This document shows positions 1 to 10,874 of a stretch of DNA of 64,000 nt, one piece after another. The notes beneath the pieces were generated by a model, which was not told where the DNA came from, searched no databases, and saw only the letters and a program-made list of their open reading frames with translations. The translations under genes were made by a program, and so were the position numbers. Numbering within the stretch: position 1 is the stretch's first letter; every line of letters begins with the position of its first letter. This DNA is from Glandiceps talaboti (taxonomy: Eukaryota; Hemichordata; Enteropneusta; Spengelidae): positions 16,952,367 through 17,016,366 of the forward strand of contig NC_135557.1 of the NCBI RefSeq assembly GCF_964340395.1, in the 5' to 3' direction.

Positions 1-211
1 GTTTGGACCATATATGTCTGATTTCACTAAAGTATTGCCTGCACATAGTTAACTTAAAGTCCAACTGATTCTTTTTACGGTTCTAAGAGTCTGATAACGA
101 AAGACTGAATTATTTGTGATCAAAAACTATGTGAAAGACTGTTTTCAAATGTTATTATTAATTGATATCGATCAATGGAGTGTCACAAAATGTTTTATTC
201 TATCCTTCCAG

Positions 212-1828
212 GCAGCAAAGATGGCAAACTATGCAAAATCACAGAAACTGTGCGACTCACTTTTTATGCTTTTTGCTGTTCTATTTTTCATCACTAGACT
301 TATTATATATCCTTGTCAGTAAGTATTCTTTCTCTAACTATATCAGAAATGGAATTATTACATATGTAGTACTGTGTATGGTGACGTACAGTCAGAAATG
401 ATATTGGTATTTTCACTTTTGACTCTGCAAATGTGATAAATTTAGATAAAATAGTTCCTAATGCAAAACCAATCACTGATGAAAATAAGCAAATAAATTT
501 ATTTGTTTTTGAGTACATACTAACAAAATTCTCAAATTTACTTCCAGTGTATTAAAATCTGTGGCATTTGAAATTCGGGTGATAATGGCACCTACTACAC
601 CAAGTCCACTTTCCATTTCGATGTTCACATCTCTTCTTTTGATTTTACAATTATTGCACGTGTTTTGGTTCTATACCATTGTAAGGATGATATTCAAGGC
701 ATTAGGTTCTGGTAAGGTAGGTGTCACAATAATGACAATATCATAACTTGGTAAAGCCCTTAAGCTCGCGCAAGGTAGATTCATTTGTGACCGGCTGCCT
801 GGGCTGCCTCAAGATGACATTGTAGATAGTGCCCTCCGCACGGAGAATGCGCATGCGTAGTCATTGCGCCGCAATGTATCCTTGGGTAAAACCAACGCTT
901 ATTTGGGCCCCCATATGACTTTTTTTATCATCATTGATGTTGAAGATAATTGTAGGAATAATATACATCGAGACCCGTTTAAATCATTTTAAATCATTGT
1001 AATTGTTATTTCCCATTTTTTTTTTAAATAGCGTTTTAAATTTATTGAGACAATGTTTCTGCACTACTTTGTTTAGTTTTTTTTCCTTTTTCAGCAATAC
1101 TTGTAATTTTTTTTCCGTGCAGTACCTTTTGATTTATTTCAAATGTGAAGCGCCTATGAGCACTGCCGTGGATATATGGCGCTAAATGTTTATTATTATT
1201 ATTTTATTATTATTGAACATTGCACAAGCAAAGTTGTACGCCTCCAGACACAAAATACAGGATTTATTTCTGGTTCTACATTACCACTACACGCATTTAC
1301 GTCATTGATTTCGTTGTGATTAAAACATGAGCTTAAACGTACAACATAGGCCTTACTTTCGATACGTTTCTTAAAATTAAGTTATTGCAAGTATAATATA
1401 TTATTACAATCATATGTTTTCATTCAGATTTACAATATTTCTGACGTAATCATTTTGGTACCACTCGTGTGTAACTAATAGTAATAAAAAAGTATCCCTC
1501 TTATGGTGCTCGTGTTTTCGTCCACTAATCGAAAAAAATTTTGAGCATCGCTTGTTTGTTGTTTGTAGACTAAAAAGTAATGAGCGTTAAGTTTAAAACT
1601 CGTGTCAGATGCACCATGCATATTTTGGATTGGGTTAGTTTGTTTAGCTATTTCGGCAAACTCATTAGTAATCACTCATTAGCCGACAAGTATTTACATC
1701 ACTTTTTACTCTGATCTGGTATTGTAATTTGTAGAGAGAAAGAAATCCCAATATTCTCGTGTTCTTTCAAATAGGTTGAAAGAGATGGACGTAGTGACGA
1801 AGAACAAAGTATTTCTGAGGAAGACTAA
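212..1828 (+). CDS. Ceramide synthase (CERS/LASS family), 3' part, last three coding exons
   Basis: Exons at 212-318, 548-716 and 1775-1828 join in frame (phases 2 and 0) with AG/GT borders and end at TAA 1826-1828. The first exon reads [18 protein letters not shown] followed by a hydrophobic stretch, as in the late TLC domain of ceramide synthases. The second has the last membrane segment ([19 protein letters not shown]) and ends ...LGSGK. The third encodes [17 protein letters not shown], matching the acidic C-terminal tail with an RSD core known in CERS proteins; its serines in acidic context suit casein kinase 2, which is known to regulate CERS tails. The enzyme N-acylates sphingoid bases in the ER membrane. 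The 5' exons, with the catalytic His-His motif, lie before base 1. The subtype cannot be assigned. An AATAAA at 2066-2071 is a possible poly(A) signal. Confidence 0.85.
1130..1208 (+). repeat. SINE/LINE 3'-tail fragment in the last ceramide synthase intron
   Basis: The pattern TGTGAAGCGCCTATGAGCAC, then GGCGCTAAATG, then (TTA)n is the usual 3' end of CR1/L2-tailed or Deu-type SINEs. A fuller relative with the same tail lies at about 42092-42452. Only the tail is recognisable here. Confidence 0.5.
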
Positions 1829-3771
1829 GATTCTTAATTGAGTACCATACTACTGCCCAATCAAAGCGAATTCCAATTACAGATCTTGATCATGTATGTT
1901 CTTAAACTTTCATGTAAGGAAACATCCCTACAGGTATCATATAGCTAATCTGATATTTTGTATTCATAATATTTAATCAGGCCATTGTTTTCAAGCCACA
2001 GTTTTTCTTGGTTTTGTTTTGGCAATACACATATTTTTACTTTTTCTTCTAAATTACATGACAGCAATAAACAGTTAGACCCACTGTATACTGGCGAAAG
2101 GAACTCTGGGTATACATGTAAACAAGTGACGTGTGTAATTACATATGCTTACGTCACTAAGATCTCCATATCTTCATTTGCATAATTATGGCATATGTTG
2201 AAAAGTAAACATACTGATAGATACATTCACTGATTCAATGGTGACCAAAGCATAACTAATTGAGCACCCTCCGTGACTTGCTTACCCTTGGGTATAACGG
2301 GTCTGTTAATGGCTGAGTTGAATAACTTTATTTCTTTACTTTCACCGGAGCTAGTAAGCAAAAATCTCCAGTGATATCATTTTCATTTAACATTATTATA
2401 ATTTTCTAGTTAGTACAAAGTAGCATTACTGTTATGTTTTGGTATGTTACATATCAGTAGCAGTACTAGTTTATTATTATCTACATTCAAGGTCATCGGT
2501 CTAAAATGCATATGCAGTCGTCACTAAATAATGGAAGACGGGATATATTATATAAAATGAGTGGGATTTTTACGTTTAAAATTATCATAAATTTAGATAA
2601 ATCTCTATGTAAATTCATCTTGACTCAGAAGTTTCTTTTCTGTCATATTCTGTAAACGGCGTGTGCTCCACTCATGTCGCAAAATGGTATGGTAGGTTTA
2701 CGACAGTATAAGAAGTCAGCCACACAGGCTAAGGGACGATTGCACAATGTTACACAAGCTCAATAAGCGAACTTCGTTCGTTTAGTGGGAAGGGGATGAG
2801 GCGCCGATGTGTTTGCTGAACTTCATTTTCGCACTTCTAACCAAATTTCGACGGAAACTATTCACTACTTCAATGATAACAGCTTGTATTTACTACTGAG
2901 AAGTTGATAAAAATTAATTTAAACGTGAGATATGGTTCCTGGTTTCTGGTAGTATTTTAATGTGTTTACAATCATGTTTTTACATTACATCGATCAAAGT
3001 AGTGTGACCGCTACAAATTTCATCATAGTTTACATCATATATATATATGTTTGATGTCGCACTTGTGAATGTTCGTTTAGGGGGAGAGGAGGGGGGAGAG
3101 GAGGGGGAAGGGGTCGTGACCTCAGTAAACGAACGGTGTTCGTTTGTTGAGCTTGTGCGACATTATGCGATCGTCTCTAACATTACAGCATCGGAAGCCA
3201 AGGGGTAGGCTCGGTAAGATAGACACAAAATAAAATTATTGTTGTGACACTTTACTGCTAACTGAATTGTATCCATATACCTTCAGTAAGATGGCATATC
3301 TGATGACGTTCATGATCTTGCAGTGTATACATTTTTGGGATTTCCAGTGTTACACTATCTCAATTACAGGGTGGTTATATTCACACAATAATGGCACCCT
3401 TTTATGTAATATGCCACACCGAACAACGGTTTTAGTTTGTGTCTGTCTCAATATGCTGAATCCTCAGTTTCCGTGGAAGTAGTTTGTAAGATACGTCGCT
3501 TCGTTCCGTCCACCCGTCGGTTGACCGATATATGAGGGCGCCCCGTCACCGCGTACCTTGCGCTCTATAAATCATATATATATCAACGTTCAATACGTTT
3601 TTACCTAGACTAAATTCATTACAGCTGACAGCAAAACTTCAAGAAATTCTTAACTGTCAATAAAAAGAAGAAGCTCTGATCAAAATGTAAAAAAAGTACA
3701 ATCATTGATTTAACGTTCATATTGACAGACTTGTAGCTCGATCGATATTAAGAAGTAAGACGTACGCGTCT
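1829..3771. other. Intergenic region between the convergent ceramide synthase and dioxygenase genes
   Basis: No exon-like sequence was seen. It contains the 3' flank of the ceramide synthase gene and the MITE at 2733-3177. The two genes face each other tail to tail. Confidence 0.6.
2733..3177. mobile_element. MITE family A, copy 1 (Harbinger-like, TAA target duplication)
   Basis: A 445-bp element with inverted ends. The left end GGGACGATTGCACAATG continues into ACACAAGCTCAATAAGC. The right end is its near reverse complement (GAGCTTGTGCGACATTATGC then GATCGTCTC). It is flanked on both sides by TAA (2730-2732 and 3178-3180), the target duplication typical of PIF/Harbinger elements. No transposase was seen. 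It contains a G-rich tract at about 3079-3115. A second copy lies at 46989-47397. Confidence 0.8.
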
Positions 3772-6700
3772 TCAGTCTTTGGAAAAACTGGCCAATATCT
3801 TTCGTTCACCAGAGAAGCCCAATCGAGTGTGCATGGTGGTTAAGTTGTCAAACACCACAATATCCCCAGCTTGCATCTGAAAACCGACTGTTTCCTGCCA
3901 GAGGACATCACGAATATGTTGAATGACCTCCAACTCAATGGCACTACCATCGCCATACGATGTATGATACACAACTTTCATGTCAGGGACATCTTGTCTG
4001 TCGACGTAATCAGGGTGTTCTTTCAATCGTGACGCGTGATGTGCATGTGCATGGTTGTACCATATGGTTTCACCTATAAAGTAAAATAGAATTGTATAAT
4101 GTCAAAACAAAATTTACAACCATGCCTTCAACATAATACTATCTAGTGTGACTCTGTGGTGGCAGCGACAATGATGGCGACTGCAGTGGTGGTGGTGGTG
4201 GTGGTGGTGGTGGTGGTATTGTTATTGCTGGTGCTTTTGATGGTATTTCTGGTGGTTGCTGTGGTGGCAGCGACAATGATGGCGGCGGCAGTGGTGGTGG
4301 TGGTGGTTGTGGTGATGATGGTGGTGGTGGTCGCAGTTGTGGCAACAACGGTGGCGGCGGCTGTTGTGGTGGCGATGATGAGGGTGGTGTTGGTGGTAGT
4401 GGTGGTGATGGTGGTGGTGGTGGTGGTGGTGGTAGAAGGATTCCTGTTAAACCATTTATGTCAAAGAATCTAAGTTCTAAAAGTCTATTAGCCCGGAAGA
4501 CCCAGTCGTTTGGTTCCACGTTCCTGAATTTTTCAGACTAAAAGACCACTTAAAACATTGTAACCTGTTGTAATATTTTCTGTTTGTATTTGTCTGTTAT
4601 GTAAAAATTATGCTGTCTTGTGGTATATTTTTGTTCTTCTCTGGACCATGGGTCTGTAATAAAGTTTAAATAATAATAATAATAATAATAATTGGATATA
4701 GGTCTATTTTGGCAAAAAATGGGTTGGTATCTAAAATGGTCAATAGACATGACTTTTTCGACATTATACCTAAACCAAAAGTTAAAACGACAATGAGAAA
4801 TGATTCTACAGACCAAACAGTGCATACAAAATAAAAAATATCACATAACAGAACCATATATATAGTGTCAATAACAACTATCCGGGCAAAAACCTATCTT
4901 TTAAATTTCTTTACCTGTCTTTGGATGTGTTCTCAAGGCAGGTAGCACGTATGAAAACGATAAGGCATCCTCTTCATCCCAACCATACTTATAGTTGAAT
5001 CGCTTCATGTACTTGGCAACATCGTGTTTGCTCTCTGTCCAAAATACCTGATGCAAAATCAAACACGTCAAGATTTAGTTTGACATACCAGGCCAAAAAA
5101 TAAATATTTGTTTCTGTATGTCTTGTACAGGTGGTAAACATTACAATATCTATAACTCGGATTAAGATAAACATTGAGCTAGAAGGAACAGAGCAAATGC
5201 TTCATGAATTACTTGAATATGTACACACTAGACTCTCTTACAGCCCTCGGAGCTTCGCTTTACTAAAATTAAAGCTAAACGAATTATTTTGTATGTACCG
5301 ATGCCAGCTAATTAACCGTACTCGAATATCCTTGTACTGTGCGCCCTCATCGACCATGATAGAGATAACCATTCGTTGACGTGTGACTGCGACGCTCCGT
5401 GTTATCGCGAAGCCCCGAGACTTCGCGATAACACGGAGCGTCGCAGTCACACGTCAACGAACATATATCTCTATGTGGTCGATGAGGGCGCACAGTACAA
5501 GGTTGTTCGAATACGATGGAGTACGTTATGTAGATGGTATACATACAAAATAATTCATTTAGCGTCGATTTTAGTAAAGCGAAGTTCCGAGGACTGTGAG
5601 AGAGTCTACGCACATGCATGCACAAACATGCGCGCGCACTCCATCTCTCTCTCACACACACACACATGTACATACATACACAGACACACACATACACACA
5701 CACACAGACACACGTACACACATACACACACACACACACACACGTACACACACACATTACCGCCACTATGACACTAGTATACCGTTTCGTAAGTAGTAGC
5801 TTAGATGTACCTGCTCTGGGTCCATTTCATCAGAATGGCCAAGCCATTTATCTTTTCGGCCACAGATGACAAGATTTGGATTTTATGACCAACCTTTGTG
5901 CCATAAGATGTCATTGGGTCATTAATATTGACATCAGTCATTGCAGAATTGTGACATTTAGTCGATATTGCGACAGTTTTATTTTGATTTATGATAATAT
6001 AATAGTTACCATGTGTATACCGCCATATATATTATGGTTTGAACGTGCAAAAGGAACAGGTTTTTTTGACAGTTTTTTGACAGTGTTTTGTTATGTTCAA
6101 TAACTTACTCGTGATAGTGTTCGTCACCACGAACAGTATTGCATCACCTGTGACTAAATGTATTTGTTAAAGCACAGACAACCAAGAAGTTCGCGATCGT
6201 ACCTTTGACCCTTACCCATGATGCAGTGCTGTTTAAACAACAAAACACCGATAGTACCCGAAGAGGGACTTCGGTAGCTTTCGGTGTAACGTTGAAAGTG
6301 TTAGAGTCCCTTGTAGCGTACCCGAGGCAAGGATCGAGCTGTTAATCCCCAGATTAACACCTCGAACAATCGCTATTACCAATCTGTCTTCTTAGTTGTC
6401 TGTGGTTATAGCTGTATTATCGATACATCAAATCAAATCGAATTGCAGTGATTTTGGGGACCTGGCCCAAATCAGCGCACCCAAAGGCGATCACGATTTA
6501 ACATGTTACTATACTAATTATGGATAATATCGAGCACTGATTAACATATTAGCATACAGTGTCTAATTATTGATATCTTAACATTCTTAATATAGTGATT
6601 TTCTGGTCGAAAAATTACGCTCAAATTATAACTACTACTGTAACAGTTTTTAACATGGTGATTGATTCAAAACCAAGCATTCGCTCAAGATTTAAACTTG

Positions 6701-8192
6701 CCACTGTGACAGAAGATATAATATTCACCACTAATTAACAAACACAGTGTCTTTTTATAAGTAACTGTATGACCAATTTTTGATATTTTTGGTTATTTGA
6801 TTTATAAATAACCATCCTAGTTACAGCTAGTGCAGGTTTAATGAAATCAAACAAATAAATATTGCTCCTTTGGTAAGGGCCGCATGTACGTAAGAAAATG
6901 TCATTCTGTGTCACTTATTACGTACAGAAATATTTACATTACTGCAGTGTATTTGATTTGATTTGATTTGATATGTATGTATGTGTGTATGTATGTATGT
7001 ATGCATGTATGAATGTATGTATGTATGCATGTATGCATGTATGCATGTATGTATGTATGTATGTATGTATGTATGTATGTATGTATGCATGTATGTATGT
7101 ATGTATGTATGTATGTATGTATGCATGTATGCATGTATGCATGTATGCATGTATGTATGTATGTATGTATGCATGTATGTATGTGTGTATGTATGTATGT
7201 ATGTATGTATGTATGTGCATACGGAACAAGTGAAACAGTCCCGATAAATGCAATCCGACGTTTCGAATCAACATTCTTTCTCATAGGATATCAAGACAAG
7301 ATAGAGTCAAATAGCTTATAATCTCAACGTGTGCCACTTTAAGTTTCCACTCAAAGTTGCACAATATACTGTCATTACTTCATGTGTGAATATAGTTAGA
7401 GACGTTCTTTCAAAGAAAACTAACGCTGGGCATTTCTTTAATGCAGATATTTGTCAATTAAAACAAAAGTTCTGTAATTAATTTAAGTCTAAATCCCAAT
7501 TAATATTTGTGAGAAAATAACAAAAGGGGACATTTTTGTTCGTGTCATGGTTTTGGAGGTAAAAATAGAATAGCCTTGTTATACATACCTTTACGCGACA
7601 GTAATCACCAGTAGGCCCTTATATAATATGCTAATGTAGGTAAATGCATCACATGACACTGAAATCATATTCTGGCGTTGTGTAACAGAGGTGTCCTTGA
7701 TAGTTAACACATATATAAATCATGTCATTGAATCTTTATATAGTGTTAAATACAGTTTTAGGTTCTGAAAATGACACGTGATGACATACTTATTAGAATA
7801 CAATATGTATCATTTAATTTAATTTACAGCAGAAATTACGCCCCTAAAACCTACCTTTTGCCAATTTGTGTATATAGCACTTGGGTGTTCCTTTGATGGT
7901 AAGTAGCGATGGTACATTACTCCAAGTTTTCGAAATTTCTCTACAACACCTGGATCAAGTTTCGCCAGCACGTCTTTATTTCTGGTTATTCCAGTTTCCC
8001 CGCCACATCCGGGTTTTGCAGAAATGTCACAGTAGAAGAACACCTACAGAAAAACGGACTAATCGTGAAACTTTATTTGTCGTGAATGCAGTAAGTACAA
8101 GGCGTTATAGAACTCCTCGTGTGTCCACGTCGTAAACCCCTGCCCTCTTTACTGCTGATAATATCTCTTTTTCATGGCTGAGAGAGAGAGAA

Positions 8193-8239
<47 letters not shown>

Positions 8240-8966
8240 GACAGACAGACACACCCACAAACAAACAAACACACACACACACACATACATACATACATAC
8301 ATACATACATACATACATACATACATACATACATACATACATACATACATACATACACATTGCTGACAGACAGACAGACAGACAGTATCAACATTGACTC
8401 TTTACTAAACCTACCTTAGCAGGATAATTTTCGACATACGTCATCTCGTTATGTGGTTGAATGGTGACCTCTGGTAGATCATCACTAGCAGTCATGACTA
8501 TATCAGACAATGCCGTTCTGACAGCCATTCCACCTTCATACCCAACATGGCTATAGCCGAGGCCTTTCAGAAACAAGGTTAATTCCTGTGCACCTGCTAT
8601 AGGTAAATTCTGGAATAGAACTACACCATACTTTGGCAGACTATCGTCAAGGATACTCCTGGCTACCTTTGCCCATTGGTTAATATCATCGCTTCCTTGT
8701 TTATCTGTCTGGTGTGTCTGTGCGACATAGACTGGTGGAATGTTTGCCGTTGGCGATTTGAGATACTTCGGAAATTTGCAGTTCGAATTTAGAGCTCCCG
8801 CCAGCCACTTACGTCCGGCTAAAGGGGCACCGGTCTGGATCTCCGGTGTTATGTCCAACTTCTCCCGGTATAAGAACTTGTGTGACTGCAATGCTCGGCT
8901 CGATCCAAAGAACCGTGGAAGGATAGTTAAGGTTCGACGTGAACTGCTCACTGTAACCTTCAGCAT
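3772..8966 (-). CDS. TfdA/TauD-family Fe(II)/2-oxoglutarate-dependent dioxygenase, clavaminate-synthase-like
   Basis: Four exons on the minus strand: 8966-8415, 8043-7855, 5047-4915 and 4073-3772, phases 0, 0, 1, all with GT-AG borders; 1,176 nt including the stop, 391 residues. The iron-binding facial triad is visible as H172-x-E174 (QPHNEMTYVENYPAK, end of exon 1) and distal H373 (TTMHTRLGF). R382 nine residues later (GERKILASF) is the likely 2-oxoglutarate contact. The FFYCD and GGET motifs right after exon 1 match clavaminate-synthase-like proteins of plants and animals. The first 30 residues are rich in Arg/Ser and lack acids (MLKVTVSSSRRTLTILPRFF), so mitochondrial import is possible. 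The start is the first in-frame Met of the exon. The substrate is unknown. Intron 1 holds GACA/CATA repeats, intron 2 the ATGT array and a 380-bp palindrome, intron 3 a GGT array. Confidence 0.9.
4180..4437. repeat. Imperfect (GGT)n/(GTG)n trinucleotide array
   Basis: Runs of GGT with GCGGCA and GATGAT interruptions in the last intron of the dioxygenase gene. It opens long reading frames on both strands (poly-Val on plus, poly-Pro on minus) that are artefacts of composition. Confidence 0.9.
5229..5608. mobile_element. MITE family B: 380-bp near-complete palindrome with TA ends
   Basis: The element reads as its own reverse complement over almost its full length. The central arms (39 bp, 5378-5416 and 5425-5463 approximately) are perfect around an 8-base loop CCCCGAGA. 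The outer arms, starting TAGACTCTCTTACAG, are similar with mismatches. TA flanks both ends, consistent with a Tc1/mariner-type target duplication. It is non-coding and sits in intron 2 of the dioxygenase gene, next to a CA repeat. Confidence 0.85.
5649..5756. repeat. (CA)n microsatellite, interrupted
   Basis: CA dinucleotides with TACA/GACA/GTACA interruptions beside palindrome B. The His/Thr-rich reading frames here are not genes. Confidence 0.95.
6972..7217. repeat. (ATGT)n microsatellite with ATGC variants
   Basis: About 245 bp of tetranucleotide repeat in intron 2 of the dioxygenase gene. It opens all frames on both strands, giving spurious Met-Tyr-Val-Cys or His-Thr-Tyr-Ile reading frames. 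Confidence 0.97.
8184..8391. repeat. Compound microsatellite (GACA)n-(CA)n-(CATA)n-(GACA)n
   Basis: Four adjoining simple repeats fill most of intron 1 of the dioxygenase gene, ending about 25 bp from the exon 1 donor at 8413-8414. Confidence 0.97.
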
Positions 8967-9668
8967 CGTAATATACTTTGTTGCACAGCTGGAGACTATG
9001 GGGTACGGTTTAAAAGCGAGTTTCCATCAACATATAGACTTGTTGTTACTTACCAGTATATATCGATCATGCCATCACCTGACACGACACATATGTCAGA
9101 CGAACCGTAGATTTATCGCCGACTTTACTTAGGCTGACCATGGATGTATTAGTGCATGGGCTGACCTACAAACGTGTGCTAATCGACGTCGCGATACCTA
9201 CCACGTGATATGGTTTGACCCCTAGAACAATAGAGCGTGACCCCGCTGCACTACAACTTAGTACAAGCGAGTATTTCCCGTTTTTCAATGAATTTTGAGT
9301 GTATATGTAAATAATTTCTCAAGATAAATTCCACATTTGTTGTAAAGCTATAAAGCATCATCCCAAACTGCTTAAATAATATCAAAAACGTCCAGTTGTG
9401 AAATTATTTATGTTCGAATGCAGGAGACAGGTCAAACTACTTAGTCAGAGCTTTCGACGAACGCTATTTTCCGATGGTTTTTTCACAGAAGAACACCATG
9501 TATTCAATGAAAAAAAATCAACATTTATACATTTTGATTCATGATATTTACGTTATATCTTGCCACCACTAAATGCTCCACGAATAATGACTATACGGCA
9601 GCGTCAAAGACTAGTCGAAACTGTCTTAATTTCAAGATGGCGACGCACGCCTCGTCATATTCCTATAA
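8967..9668. other. 5' flank of the dioxygenase gene
   Basis: No exon was recognised. This should hold the minus-strand promoter and 5'UTR. CAAGATGGCGAC at about 9633-9644 fits a YY1-type core (AAGATGGC) often found near animal transcription starts, but on the plus strand. No clear TATA box was identified. Confidence 0.35.
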
Positions 9669-10874
9669 GGGGTGGACCATTTGATATCCTGGGGGGGGGG
9701 GGCTTGGAAGATTTCGGGGGGAAAAAAGATGCCAAGTGGAAAAAAAATCCGGATATGAGTGGGTGATGGAAAAAAAAAGATGGACCACTGCTTCTAGAAA
9801 AAAAATATCTTGATAGGGAAATGATGCACAGGTTTGAGTATACTGTTCAACCTGCTCGTACCTCTCCAACAGGACACTTGTCAAATCATGACAAACAGTT
9901 TCAAACACGTCAGGGACCAGTCAGTTTCGTTAGCCTGTGGTACATATATATATTTGTTCTTGTCTCTGTTTCTTTCATGAATGGTTTAAATATTACTTCA
10001 TGTAAGGGTTCAAACATAACTATACATACAATTATACATATAATCCATGTATTACCTAGCTACCACACTAGTTATATGTAATTTTTTGGCTGTTTCACAA
10101 TCAGTGCTTCACTTATCTTGCACTTTGGGGCAAAAGTGAACTTGACTGTTTTGTAACAGTAATCTTCATACTATTACTATCACTATTGGATAGTTTATAA
10201 AAGAACTTAATTATTGTCTGAAAGTGTCTGTGAATGGCCTAAACATTGCCTTTAGAAGTAAAAATCCTCCAGGGCCCTAGAAACCCCCCCCCCCCCCATT
10301 CACACACACACACACACACACAAGAGGTACACATATTCCAGTCTCAAAGCTCTTCCTCTACAGCTTACTGTCAGATGCTATGAAACTTTATTCATGGGGT
10401 CGGTGACTTTTTGTTGGCCCAATGGAAAATAACACTGACACCCCCCATCCCCCCAAGCTGGAGAAACTGACCGGTCTATCTAAATGTCTGAGCTCACCAA
10501 TCAAGTTTCCGATTTGTATTTTCAGTGTGTCACCATGGCATAAAAACTGTCAATGATGTTTATTTAATTGAAAATCAAATATGTATGAAATATGTAGTTT
10601 TCTAAATAAAATATGTGTGTGATAGAACAGCATCTTTTTACTCTCCTTATTACCCTGTGTGAAAACCAAACAGAAAATTGTGGCAACAAATGTAGGTGTT
10701 CAACGTTGACGTAAAAAAAATCCGGATATCTCAAAGAAGCAAAGAAAAAAAAAGTTGCCAGCATAGGCGAAGGAGAAAAAAAAAATTCTCAGGCAAGCAG
10801 GTGGGGAAAAAAAAATAATGACTCTCCACCAATCTTCCAAGCCCCCCCCCCCAGGATATCGAATGGTCTACCCC
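9669..10874. mobile_element. 1.2-kb non-autonomous DNA transposon (Harbinger-like, TAA target duplication)
   Basis: The left end GGGGTGGACCATTTGATATC continues as C, T, a G run and GGCTTGGAAG. The right end is its inverse with two or three changes (CTTCCAAG, a C run, AGGATATCGAATGGTCTACC then CC). TAA occurs directly outside both ends (9666-9668 and 10875-10877). Inside are A-rich tracts, a C run and a short CA repeat. No transposase reading frame was seen, so it probably moved in trans. Confidence 0.85.

Noticed and set aside
4139-4519. 126-codon minus-strand proline-rich frame and 105-codon plus-strand valine-rich frame
   Set aside because: Both are translations of an imperfect GGT/GTG repeat inside a dioxygenase intron.
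6911-7322. Several overlapping frames of Met-Tyr-Val-Cys and His-Thr-Tyr-Ile repeats
   Set aside because: They come from the ATGT microsatellite, which is open in every frame.
8740-9132. 130-codon plus-strand frame
   Set aside because: It is antisense to the first dioxygenase exon, whose minus-strand reading has clear family motifs and spliced continuation.
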